Source of the DNA: Acidobacteriota bacterium
Lineage (GTDB): Bacteria > Acidobacteriota > Polarisedimenticolia > J045
Length of the DNA stretch: 38,085 nucleotides
Assembly (NCBI GenBank): GCA_003695625.1
Contig: RFIB01000069.1
Location: 1-38,085 of the forward strand
Direction of reading: 5' to 3'
Below the pieces are notes generated by a model. It saw nothing but the letters and a program-made list of their open reading frames with translations. It had not been told where the DNA came from and made no database searches. The position numbers and the translations under genes are program-made. Of this stretch, positions 30,484-38,085 are shown piece by piece. Position 1 is the first letter of the stretch; each line of letters begins with the position of its first letter.

Positions 30484-31086
30484 ATGATCAGGACGGGAAT
30501 CTCGTCCGCAGGACGGTGGTGCCGGATCGCCGCCGGACTCGCTGTTCTCCTCGCTACGGTCGCGTCGCCGGCCCCGGCCCAGGAGGCCGAGGTGCTCGAG
30601 CGGCGTCCGCCGTTCCGGGTCGGCATCGCCGACGTGCTCGAGGTGTTCGTCTTCGAGGACGGCACGCGCGAGGAGTGTCTCGTCCGGCCGGACGGGATGA
30701 TCTCGCTCCCGCTCGCCGGAGCCATCCGCGCCGCCGGCCGCACGCCGGAGGAGATCGCCGAGGGGATCGCCCAGCGGCTCGGCAAGTACTACGAGAACCC
30801 GACCGTGTCGGTGAAGGTGCGGGAGATCAACTCGTACCGCGTCTACATTCTCGGCAAGGTCGGCAGCCAGATGATGATCTCGTCGGTCGCGCCGATCCGC
30901 CTGCTCCAGGCGCTGGCGATCGCCGGTGGTCCGGACGAGTTCGCGTCCGGCCGCGCGATCGTGCTGCGCGAGAAGCCGGAGGGCGGACAGGAGCGGTTCG
31001 AGATCAACTACGAGAAGATTCTCAAGGGCTCCGCGCCGGACCAGAACATCTGGCTCCAGCCGAACGACCTGGTGGTGGTCCGGTGA
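30484..31086 (+). CDS. polysaccharide export protein (Wza/BexD type)
   Basis: The protein has 200 residues: a signal peptide (1-32, ending SPAPAQ) without a lipobox, a Poly_export domain (about 42-115, FRVGIADVLEVFVFED, RPDGMISLPLAGAIRAAGRTPEEI) and an SLBB-like domain (about 118-190, YRVYILGKVGSQ). It is the outer-membrane or periplasmic gate for exopolysaccharide secretion, shorter than enterobacterial Wza (about 380) but like the minimal forms in PEP-CTERM and myxobacterial clusters. First gene of a tight operon; it overlaps the next by GTGA. Confidence 0.88.
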   Translation: MIRTGISSAGRWCRIAAGLAVLLATVASPAPAQEAEVLERRPPFRVGIADVLEVFVFEDGTREECLVRPDGMISLPLAGAIRAAGRTPEEIAEGIAQRLGKYYENPTVSVKVREINSYRVYILGKVGSQMMISSVAPIRLLQALAIAGGPDEFASGRAIVLREKPEGGQERFEINYEKILKGSAPDQNIWLQPNDLVVVR

Positions 31087-32306
31087 TCGGCCGTGCCCCG
31101 CGGTGCGGCTTCGCGGCCGCCGCGATCCTGCTTGCGTCGGCGTCCGGACCGGCATCGGCGGCCGCATGGCGGTTCGAGCCGGTCGTCGACGTGCGCGTCG
31201 AGCGCACCGACAACGTCCAGCTCGACGACCCGCGCATCACCGACGGCGAGTCGGCGACGATCCTGCGCACCGGCGTCCGGCTGAGCGTCGAGCGCGAGAC
31301 GCCGCGGTCGTCGTGGTCGCTGGCCTGGCGCCCGGTGCGCGAGACCTACGACGGGTTCTCCCAGTACGACAACACCGCGCATGCCGCGACGCTCGGCTGG
31401 TCGTGGCAGGCGTCGCGGCGCGCGAGCTGGTCGCTTGCCGGCACCTGGACGCGGACCGAGCGGGCGCGCGTCTCGCTCGACGAGGGATCCGAGCTGATCG
31501 ACGTGATCGACGTCGGCGTGGTGCGGACGACGACCTGGTCGGGCCGCCTGCAGGGCCTGCTGACCGGCGGGCCGCGCAACCGGTTCGTGGTCGCCGCGGA
31601 CACCTTCGGGACGAGCTACGCGAGCGACGCGCCCGGTTTCGCCGCGCTCGACGACGCGCGGACGACCGGCGCCGAGCTGGCGTGGGAGACCGATCTCGGC
31701 CCGCGGACGGTCGGCGGACTCTCGGTGCGCGCGAGCCGCATCGACGAGGGCCGGCGCGGCGAGTACGACACGCGCACGGTGCTCGTCGGATTCCGTTTCG
31801 GCGCGGTCGAGCGCCTGCAGGTGACGCTCGCCGCGGGGGTGACGGCGACCGACGTGCGCGATCCGGGCGTGTTTGCCGCCATCGACGTGCCGAACACCGA
31901 GACCGGGCGGATCGTGCTCGCGCGCCGGATCGGCGCGCGCACGACGCTCGCCGCCGGCGTGGCGCGCTCGGTCGACTCGTCGCGCGGGGTCGGCGGCGTG
32001 TCGGTCAACGACCGCGCCTACCTGCGCCTGTCGCGCGACCTCGGTCCGCGCCACACGATCGCCGCCGCGATCAACTGGACCGACCGCGATCCGGTCGAGG
32101 ACGACCCGCTGACCGGCGTCGACCGCGGGCTGCGCACCGCGGGCTACCGGCTCGAGTGGGCGGCGCGGCTCGGCCGCCGCTGGGCGCTGGTGCTCGCCGG
32201 CGACCGCATCGACCAGAGTGCGGCCACGGAGGGAGCGGTCCCCGAGATCGACCGCACGATCTGGTCGCTCGGACTCCGCTGGAGCCCGCTGGCTCCGGCG
32301 CGCTGA
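31083..32306 (+). CDS. outer-membrane beta-barrel of the exopolysaccharide cluster
   Basis: The protein has 407 residues: a signal peptide (1-28, ASASGPASAAA) and repeated amphipathic strands (WSLAWRPVRETYDGF, TLGWSWQASRRASWSLAG, AELAWETDLGP), ending SLGLRWSPLAPAR. The size and place match the barrel proteins that accompany Wza-like exporters in exosortase-type and Gloeobacter/Myxococcus-like clusters and may form the outer-membrane pore. The GTG at 31083 overlaps the previous stop by one frame step; no separate ribosome site is clear, so translation may be coupled. It is followed 27 bases on by the chain-length gene. Confidence 0.82.
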   Translation: MIGRAPRCGFAAAAILLASASGPASAAAWRFEPVVDVRVERTDNVQLDDPRITDGESATILRTGVRLSVERETPRSSWSLAWRPVRETYDGFSQYDNTAHAATLGWSWQASRRASWSLAGTWTRTERARVSLDEGSELIDVIDVGVVRTTTWSGRLQGLLTGGPRNRFVVAADTFGTSYASDAPGFAALDDARTTGAELAWETDLGPRTVGGLSVRASRIDEGRRGEYDTRTVLVGFRFGAVERLQVTLAAGVTATDVRDPGVFAAIDVPNTETGRIVLARRIGARTTLAAGVARSVDSSRGVGGVSVNDRAYLRLSRDLGPRHTIAAAINWTDRDPVEDDPLTGVDRGLRTAGYRLEWAARLGRRWALVLAGDRIDQSAATEGAVPEIDRTIWSLGLRWSPLAPAR

Positions 32307-32333
32307 CTGGCGCCGCGAGCACACGCGAACGCG

Positions 32334-33794
32334 ATGCAGCAGAACCCGCTCATCAAGGAATACCTCGACATCGCCTTCCGCCGGAAGTGGTGGATCGTCG
32401 TGCCGACGCTGCTCGGGATGCTGTTCTCGACCGCGCTCTACTTCCGGGTCGAGAAGCTCTACATGGCGGAGACGCGCGTCCGCACGAGCCCGCAGGAGAT
32501 CTCGGAGCGCCTGCTGCAGCCGATCGTCGAATCCGACGCGCAGCAGCTCGTCACGTCGATCACCGCCGAGATCACCTCCGAGGAGTACGTCCAGGAAGTC
32601 GACGAGGAGCTGCACCTGGTCGGCTCGCCCGGCGGTCCGCGCGATCTGACCGAGCTGGCGCGGTGGCTCGACCGCGCGATCCGGCTCGAGCCGAACCCGC
32701 GCAACCAGTTCTTCGACCTCAAGGTGAGCTGGAACGATCCCAAGCTGGCCGCGGCGATCGCCAACAAGCTGGCGCAGATCTACATCGACCGCTACTCCGA
32801 GATCCGCCATGAACTCGCCTCCGGCACCCTCGACCAGCTCCGCAAGCACCGGCAGGAGGTCGAGGACCGGCTGCGGGAGGTGCGCGAGCGGATCGAGAAG
32901 TTCCGCAGCGAGCACAAGTACGAGCTGGCGTCGTACCAGGACGAGAACCGGCTCCAGTTCGACAACAACATGCGCGAGATCGAGCGCCTCGCGCAGCTCA
33001 ATCGCGACCTGCGCGGGCAGATCGAGGACATCGACCTCCGGCTGCGCGCCGGCCTGCCGGCCGCGGGCGGCGGGGGCGCCGCGATCGATCCACGCCTCGC
33101 GCGGCTCGAGTCGCTGCGGACCCAGTACAACGAGCGCCGTGCCCAGGGACTCAAGGACGACCATCCGGAGGTCCAGGCGCTGCTCGACCAGATCCGCGCG
33201 CTGGAGCGCGAGATCGGCGTCCCGTCCGGGGAGGAGGAGGGCGCCGCCGAGCCCGGCCTGTCGCCCGCCGCGCTCGACCGGATCCAGCTCGAGCGCCAGA
33301 AGCAGCGCCTGCTCGAGGAGATCCGCATCAACGAGGGCAAGATCGCCGCGCTCCAGGCCGAGAACGAGGTCATCCGCCGGCGCCAGGAGCGCACCCCGGA
33401 CAACCAGATCCAGCTCGACAACATGCTGCAGCTCGAGGCCCAGCTCCAGCAGGAATACGACGACGCCCGCTCCCGCGAGCTGCGGGCGCAGACCGGCGAG
33501 ATGGTCGAGGAACTCGGCCGCGGCGAGAAGTTCGACGTGCTCAAGTACGCGCGCCCGCCGGGCGAGCCGTACTGGCCCGACTTCAAGCTGTTCCTGCTGA
33601 TGGGCCTTGCCGTCGGGCTCGGTCTGGGCGTCAGCGTCGTGCTGCTGCTCGAGGTGTTCGACCAGTCGTTCAAGAGCGAAGAGCAGCTCGCCGCGGCGAT
33701 CGACCTGCCGATCCTCGCGGTGATTCCGGATCTCAACCGCGTTGCCGACCAGAAGACGCGCCGCCGCACCGCGCGCGACCGGAGGGCATCGTGA
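32334..33794 (+). CDS. Wzc/GumC-type polysaccharide chain-length determinant
   Basis: A 486-residue inner-membrane protein. Membrane spans at about 19-37 and 418-440 flank a long periplasmic part with heptad coiled coils (about 150-230 and 300-390, rich in Glu, Arg, Gln and Leu). The N-terminal Wzz motif and a C-terminal FDQSFKSEEQL are present. There is no kinase domain here; the BY-kinase is a separate protein encoded next door, as in Gram-positive CapA/CapB pairs. It controls polymer length and export with the neighbouring kinase. It overlaps the next start by GTGA. Confidence 0.88.
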   Translation: MQQNPLIKEYLDIAFRRKWWIVVPTLLGMLFSTALYFRVEKLYMAETRVRTSPQEISERLLQPIVESDAQQLVTSITAEITSEEYVQEVDEELHLVGSPGGPRDLTELARWLDRAIRLEPNPRNQFFDLKVSWNDPKLAAAIANKLAQIYIDRYSEIRHELASGTLDQLRKHRQEVEDRLREVRERIEKFRSEHKYELASYQDENRLQFDNNMREIERLAQLNRDLRGQIEDIDLRLRAGLPAAGGGGAAIDPRLARLESLRTQYNERRAQGLKDDHPEVQALLDQIRALEREIGVPSGEEEGAAEPGLSPAALDRIQLERQKQRLLEEIRINEGKIAALQAENEVIRRRQERTPDNQIQLDNMLQLEAQLQQEYDDARSRELRAQTGEMVEELGRGEKFDVLKYARPPGEPYWPDFKLFLLMGLAVGLGLGVSVVLLLEVFDQSFKSEEQLAAAIDLPILAVIPDLNRVADQKTRRRTARDRRAS

Positions 33795-34603
33795 TCCGCC
33801 GCCGCGGTCGCGAACCGGCGGCGGAGGCCGACCGCCGCGGTCCGTCGACGGGCGCGGTGCGGCCGGCCGGGGGCTCGCGGCGCGTGCCGCGCGACCTGGC
33901 GCCGAATCCGCTGCTGCTGCCGATCGTCGATCCGCGCTCGCCGGTCACCGAGCGCTACCGCCGGATGACGACCCACATCGAACACCTCGGCGCGCGGGAC
34001 GATCACCCGTACCGGATGATCGTGATCACCTCGAGCCGCGAGGCCGAGGGCAAGACGCTGACCTCGATGAACCTCTCGCTGGTGCTCGCCGAGGATCGCG
34101 ACCGCAAGGTCGTGCTGGTCGACTGCGACCTGCACCGGCCGCGCGTGCACCACTTCCTGCTCAGCAAGCCGCGCATCGGCTGGATGGACGTGTTCGAGGA
34201 CCGCGCCGAACTCGACGCGGCCATCGTCAGTCTCAACCAGAGCCGGCTCAAGCTGCTGCCTGCGGGGCGTCCGCCGGACAAGCCTGCCGAGGTGATCCGC
34301 TCCGAGCGGTTCCGCCGCCTGCTGCGCCAGCTTCGCGACCGGTTCGACGCCGTGATCCTCGACGCGCCGCCGCTGATGCGGTTCGTCGACGCCAACATCC
34401 TCAACTCGCATGCCGACGGGCTCGTGTTCGTGATCCGTGCCGGGCTGACCTCGCGCCAGATCGTGCGCAAGGCGCTGGCCCAGATCACGACCGGCCGCGT
34501 GATCGGCGCCGTGCTCAACGACGTGCGCTACTCGCTCGTCGATCGGTACTACTACCGCTACGACGAGTACGGCGGGAGCTACTACGACCGTGACGAGCGC
34601 TGA
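33791..34603 (+). CDS. CpsD/CapB-type tyrosine autokinase (BY-kinase)
   Basis: A 270-residue cytosolic ATPase of the BY-kinase family. Walker A is SSREAEGKT (81-89) with Glu-Ala where the usual form has PGEGKT; Walker A' is KVVLVDCDLHRP (106-117, D111/D113) and Walker B is AVILDAPP. The C-terminal tail has eight Tyr in about 25 residues (YSLVDRYYYRYDEYGGSYYD), the expected autophosphorylation cluster. It works with the chain-length protein encoded upstream. Starts at a GTG that overlaps that gene; it also overlaps the next gene by 14 bases. Confidence 0.88.
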   Translation: MIRRRGREPAAEADRRGPSTGAVRPAGGSRRVPRDLAPNPLLLPIVDPRSPVTERYRRMTTHIEHLGARDDHPYRMIVITSSREAEGKTLTSMNLSLVLAEDRDRKVVLVDCDLHRPRVHHFLLSKPRIGWMDVFEDRAELDAAIVSLNQSRLKLLPAGRPPDKPAEVIRSERFRRLLRQLRDRFDAVILDAPPLMRFVDANILNSHADGLVFVIRAGLTSRQIVRKALAQITTGRVIGAVLNDVRYSLVDRYYYRYDEYGGSYYDRDER

Positions 34604-35666
34604 CAGCGGCTGGAACGGCGTGCGTGTCGTCGCCCTCGGCGGCGGCACGGGGCTTCCCGTCGTGCTGCGGGGGCTCAAGGCGGAGCTGTTCCGCGGTGGC
34701 GGCCCGGTCGACCGCTCGCGACTGACCGCGGTCGTCACGGTGACCGACGACGGCGGATCGTCCGGCCGGCTGCGGCGCGAGCTGGACATGCTCCCCCCCG
34801 GCGACATCCGCAACTGCCTCGTTGCGCTGTCCCACGAGCGCCCGCTCGTCGCGCGGCTGTTCCAGGCGCGCTACCGCGCCGGGGAGACGCTCGAGGGCCA
34901 TTCCTGCGGCAACCTCGTGCTCGCCGCGCTGGCCCAGGAGGAGGGCGGCTCGTTCCTCGACGCGATCGAGGTCGCCTCCGCCGTGCTCAACGTGCGCGGC
35001 CGCGTCCTGCCGCTGACGCTCGAGCCGTGCCGGCTGGTCGCCCGCCTGGCCGACGGCGCCGAGCTGGCCGGCGAGTCGGCGATCGCCGGACGCGGGGGCC
35101 GCATCGAGCGCCTGCGCGTCGATCCGCCCGACATCCCGCCGACCCCCGGCGTCGTCGAGGCGATCGAGTCGGCCGACATCGTCGTGCTCGGTCCGGGCAG
35201 CCTGTTCTCGAGCCTGGTGCCCAACGTGCTCGTTCCCGAGGTCGTCGGCGCGCTGGGACGGACGCGCGCGTTCCGCGTGCTCGTGCTCAACGCGATGACC
35301 GAGCAGGGCGAGACCGGCGGACTGACCGCGGCGGGCCATGCGCGCGCGGTGATCGAGCACGCCGGGTTCCCGGTGCTCGACGCCGTGCTCGTCGCCAATG
35401 ACGCCATCCCCGCCGAGGTGATCGAACGCTACCGCGCCGAGGGGGCCGGCCGCATCGAGCCCGACGACCCGGAGCTCGAGACGCTGGTGCCGATGGTGAT
35501 CCGCGCCTCGGTGCTGCAGGCAGGGCCGAAGGTGCGCCACGATGCGCTGCTGACGGCGCGGACGATCCTGCGCGCCCACCGCGTCTGGCGTCGTCGCGGG
35601 CGGATTGCCGAGCCCGAGCGGCTGCGGCCGCGGCGCCGCGCCGTGGTGCGAGGGCCTCGCCGATGA
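34590..35666 (+). CDS. YvcK/CofD-like protein
   Basis: A 358-residue protein of the YvcK (CofD-like, gluconeogenesis factor) family: VVALGGGTGLPVVLRGLK at the start, TDDGGSSGRLRRELDMLPPGDIRNCLVALS (about 53-82), EGHSCGNL near 105 and VLGPGSLFSSLVPN near 200. YvcK binds UDP-sugars such as UDP-GlcNAc and affects cell-wall precursor flow in Bacillus. Within an exopolysaccharide operon it could sense or steer nucleotide sugars (inference). The GTG at 34590 has GGGAG upstream and overlaps the kinase gene by 14 bases; it overlaps the next by ATGA. Confidence 0.9.
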   Translation: MTSADSGWNGVRVVALGGGTGLPVVLRGLKAELFRGGGPVDRSRLTAVVTVTDDGGSSGRLRRELDMLPPGDIRNCLVALSHERPLVARLFQARYRAGETLEGHSCGNLVLAALAQEEGGSFLDAIEVASAVLNVRGRVLPLTLEPCRLVARLADGAELAGESAIAGRGGRIERLRVDPPDIPPTPGVVEAIESADIVVLGPGSLFSSLVPNVLVPEVVGALGRTRAFRVLVLNAMTEQGETGGLTAAGHARAVIEHAGFPVLDAVLVANDAIPAEVIERYRAEGAGRIEPDDPELETLVPMVIRASVLQAGPKVRHDALLTARTILRAHRVWRRRGRIAEPERLRPRRRAVVRGPRR

Positions 35667-37588
35667 TGCGGCGCCGCCTGCAGCCGGGCTGGGTGATCCT
35701 GGCCAAGATGACCACCGACGCGGTGATCTGCGGTGGCTCGCTGCTCGCCGCGTTCGCGTTCCGCTTCGGCGCCGGGCTGGGCCAGGAGCAGCTCGACCTG
35801 GCGCTGCGCGCCCTGCCGCTGGCGATCGTCACCAAGCTGGTGTTCTTCGCGGCGCTCGGCACGTACGGCACCTTGTGGCGCTACTCGTCGGTCAACGACA
35901 TGTTCCGGCTGATCCGCGCCACGTTCTTCGCCACGCTCGCGCTGTTCACGCTGCTGTACGTCGTCGGGCTGCGCGTGCCGAGCGGCGTGATGATCGTCGA
36001 CTTCGTGTTCACGCTCGTCGCCGCCGGCCTGGTGCGCCTCGCCCCGCGGATCGTCCGCGAGCGGATGGGCCAGGGGCCGCTGGCCTACCTGCCCGATCCG
36101 CTGCGGCGGCTGCTCTCGTCGGGTTCGCCGGGAAGCAGCGAGCGCCGGATCCTGGTCGTCGGTGCCGGCGACGCCGGCGAGAACCTGGTCCGGGAGATGG
36201 TGCGCAACGAGCGGCTGGGCATGTTCCCGGTCGGCTTCGTCGATGACGACCCGCTCAAGAAGGGGCTGCGGATCCACGGCGTCAAGGTCCGCGGCACGCG
36301 CCACGACATTCCGCGGCTCGTCGAGCAGCACCAGGTCGACGAGATCCTGATCGCGATTCCGTCGGCGACCGCCGAGGACATCCGGCCGATCGTCGACATC
36401 GCCCGCGACACCAAGGCGCGGATCAAGATCCTGCCCGACCTGGCCAGCCTCGTGCACGGCTCGCCGCGGCTGTCCGACGTGCGCGACCTGCGCATCGAGG
36501 ACCTGCTCGGGCGGCCGCGGATCGAGCTGGACACGCCGCGCGTCGCGGCCTACGTCGAGGGACGCCGGGTGCTGGTCACCGGCGCCGGCGGGTCGATCGG
36601 CTCCGAACTGTGTCGCCAGCTGCTGCGCTTCCGCCCCGCCGAGCTGATCCTGTTCGGACGCGGCGAGAACAGCATCTTCGCGATCGCCAACGAGCTGGCG
36701 CCGCGCGCCGGCGAGACGCGCCTCGTGCAGGTGATCGGCGACGTGATCAACAAGCGCAAGCTCGAGGGCGTGTTCGAGCGCTGCCGGCCGGAGATCGTGT
36801 TCCACGCCGGCGCCGACAAGCACGTGCCGCTGATGGAGCTGAATCCGGACGAGGCGGTGCTCAACAACGTGCTCGGCACGCGCAACGTGCTCGAGGTGTG
36901 CAACGACTTCGAGGTCGAGAAGGTCGTCTGCATCTCGACCGACAAGGCGGTCAACCCGACGAGCATCATGGGCTGCTGCAAGCGCGTCGCCGAGCTGTAC
37001 ATCCAGTCGGGACGCTACCCGAAGACCTGCGTGACCGCGGTGCGCTTCGGCAACGTGCTCGGCAGTCGCGGCTCGGTGATCCCGGTGTTCCAGAAGCAGA
37101 TTGCCCGCGGCGGGCCGGTGACCGTGACGCACCGCGAGGTGCGGCGCTACTTCATGACGATCCCGGAGGCGGTGGCGCTGGTGATCCAGGCCGGCGCGAT
37201 GGCGCGCGCCGGGGAGATCTTCGTGCTCGACATGGGCGAGCCGGTCAAGATCGACGATCTGGCGCGGCGGATCATCCGGCTGCACGGCCTCGAGCCGGAG
37301 CGGGACATCCCGGTGATCTACACCGGCCTGCGTCCCGGCGAGAAGCTCGACGAGGAGCTGGTCGGCACGCGGGAGGACCGGCAGGAGACCGATCACCCGA
37401 AGATCTTCAAGGTCGCCCGGGCCGCCGAGGTGCCCGACGATCTCGACCGGCTCGTCGACGAGCTGATCCGGCAGGCGGTGGCGATGGACGACACCGGAAT
37501 CCGGCGCACGCTGCGCCGGATCGTCCCGGAGTACGTGCCCTACACGCCGCCCGAGGTCGAGACGTGGACCGCGGAGAGCGAGCGATGA
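35663..37588 (+). CDS. CapD/FlaA1-type nucleotide-sugar dehydratase
   Basis: A 641-residue inner-membrane enzyme. Four spans lie in residues 12-125; a first Rossmann domain has VGAGDAGENLV (about 167-175), then a FlaA1-like catalytic domain with TGAGGSIG (306-313), D360 and STDKAVNPTSIMGCCKR (S425, D427, K428; M436-K440). The Met in place of the usual Tyr, with the Lys, marks the UDP-GlcNAc/UDP-sugar 4,6-dehydratase group. It probably makes a 6-deoxy-keto sugar for the exopolysaccharide. Start overlaps the YvcK-like stop. Last gene of the operon; its stop is 2 bases from the convergent gene at the right edge. Confidence 0.9.
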   Translation: MMRRRLQPGWVILAKMTTDAVICGGSLLAAFAFRFGAGLGQEQLDLALRALPLAIVTKLVFFAALGTYGTLWRYSSVNDMFRLIRATFFATLALFTLLYVVGLRVPSGVMIVDFVFTLVAAGLVRLAPRIVRERMGQGPLAYLPDPLRRLLSSGSPGSSERRILVVGAGDAGENLVREMVRNERLGMFPVGFVDDDPLKKGLRIHGVKVRGTRHDIPRLVEQHQVDEILIAIPSATAEDIRPIVDIARDTKARIKILPDLASLVHGSPRLSDVRDLRIEDLLGRPRIELDTPRVAAYVEGRRVLVTGAGGSIGSELCRQLLRFRPAELILFGRGENSIFAIANELAPRAGETRLVQVIGDVINKRKLEGVFERCRPEIVFHAGADKHVPLMELNPDEAVLNNVLGTRNVLEVCNDFEVEKVVCISTDKAVNPTSIMGCCKRVAELYIQSGRYPKTCVTAVRFGNVLGSRGSVIPVFQKQIARGGPVTVTHREVRRYFMTIPEAVALVIQAGAMARAGEIFVLDMGEPVKIDDLARRIIRLHGLEPERDIPVIYTGLRPGEKLDEELVGTREDRQETDHPKIFKVARAAEVPDDLDRLVDELIRQAVAMDDTGIRRTLRRIVPEYVPYTPPEVETWTAESER

Positions 37589-37590
37589 CG

Positions 37591-38085
37591 TCAGAGGCGA
37601 TGCGGCGCCAGCCGGCGGACCACGCGCCAGGCGGACATCTCGGCGAGCTGCAGCAGCCGGCCGGCGAGGCCCGTGCCGCGACGCAGGACGCCGGTGCCCG
37701 CCTCGCGCTGGCACGCGCGCTCGAACGCGTTGCGTCGCACGAACGTCGCCAGGCAGCGGCGCGGGTCGGGCGAGAGCCAGGTGCGCACGAGGTGCGGTGC
37801 GAGGCGCCCGCGACCGGGACCGGCCGCCAGCGGGAGCTCGTGGGCGCCGAGCCGGGCGAGCCGGGCCGCGGTGCGCGGCGGCAGCTCCGGCAGCGCGGCG
37901 AGCGCCTCGGCGAGCGGCGTGCCGAGCAGCCGCGCCGTGGACTCGACCAGCAGCCGGAGGGCGGCGGCCAGTCCCGCGCGCGCCGCGTCGTCCGCGATGC
38001 GGTCCCAGCGCAGCGGCAGGCCGCGCCGCGCCAGCCGGTCCAGGTCGACGAGCGGCTTGAACTCGGTGAACCCGTCGCGCAGCGA
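37591..38085 (-). CDS. nucleotidyltransferase-family (NTP_transf_5-like) protein, 5' end outside the window
   Basis: At least 164 residues of the C-terminal part are present; the frame is open to the window edge, so the N-terminal nucleotidyltransferase motif is missing. The visible part (LRDGFTEFKPLVDLDRLARRG, then WDRIADDAARAGLAAALRLLVESTARLLGTPL) resembles the C-terminal half of the uncharacterised NTP_transf_5 family, which often occurs with PqqD-like proteins in polysaccharide, exosortase or lasso-peptide clusters. The end is Arg-rich (SAWRVVRRLAPHRL). A downstream ATG at 37788 would give only 65 residues, so I read the full frame instead. Confidence 0.55.
   Translation of the reverse strand, partial: SLRDGFTEFKPLVDLDRLARRGLPLRWDRIADDAARAGLAAALRLLVESTARLLGTPLAEALAALPELPPRTAARLARLGAHELPLAAGPGRGRLAPHLVRTWLSPDPRRCLATFVRRNAFERACQREAGTGVLRRGTGLAGRLLQLAEMSAWRVVRRLAPHRL

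Overview
The window is a high-GC bacterial chromosome segment: 47 of 60 bases are G+C at 26761-26820. It carries Gram-negative envelope genes (a TonB-dependent receptor, outer-membrane barrels, a Wza/Wzc-type export system) and a housekeeping block that includes an MglA/MglB polarity pair. That mix suggests a deltaproteobacterial, Myxococcota or Acidobacteriota-like organism. This is inferred from gene content and family resemblance only; no marker gene settles the phylum.

Region 1 (1-9343, + strand): a bifunctional homocysteine methyltransferase/methylenetetrahydrofolate reductase, a small outer-membrane barrel behind a sigma-54-like promoter, an unrecognised protein, a TonB-dependent receptor, an exported PQQ-type sugar dehydrogenase, an MTHFR-like barrel protein and a coupled thioredoxin-fold [2Fe-2S] ferredoxin.

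Region 2 (9340-12271): three GTAG-headed REP palindromes border a lower-GC patch (36 of 60 bases at 11221-11280). The patch holds a membrane-anchored TlpA thioredoxin and a secreted protein with about 14 cysteines. It looks acquired.

Region 3 (12272-20262): a thioredoxin fused to an iodotyrosine-deiodinase-type nitroreductase, nadB, a five-haem cytochrome c protein, lgt, a TSUP transporter and a response regulator.

Region 4 (29168 down to 20128, - strand): a long same-strand housekeeping block, in transcription order tRNA-Arg(ACG), tadA, tRNA-Ser(GGA), SRP RNA, dnaX, ybaB, recR, mglB, mglA, rplU, rpmA, obgE, nadD, rsfS, rlmH, comF. It covers translation, replication and repair, ribosome assembly, NAD synthesis and cell polarity.

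Region 5 (29324-38085): a 68-residue peptide resembling a RiPP precursor and a PqqD-like recognition protein (both - strand). They diverge from an exopolysaccharide operon (+): export protein, outer-membrane barrel, chain-length protein, tyrosine autokinase, YvcK-like protein and CapD-type nucleotide-sugar dehydratase. A truncated protein resembling the NTP_transf_5 nucleotidyltransferases converges on it from the right edge.

Most notable: the thioredoxin-deiodinase fusion, the peptide/PqqD pair beside the exopolysaccharide genes, the REP cluster, and a recurring promoter layout (-10 element 8-9 bases before the start codon) that implies leaderless mRNAs for several genes.
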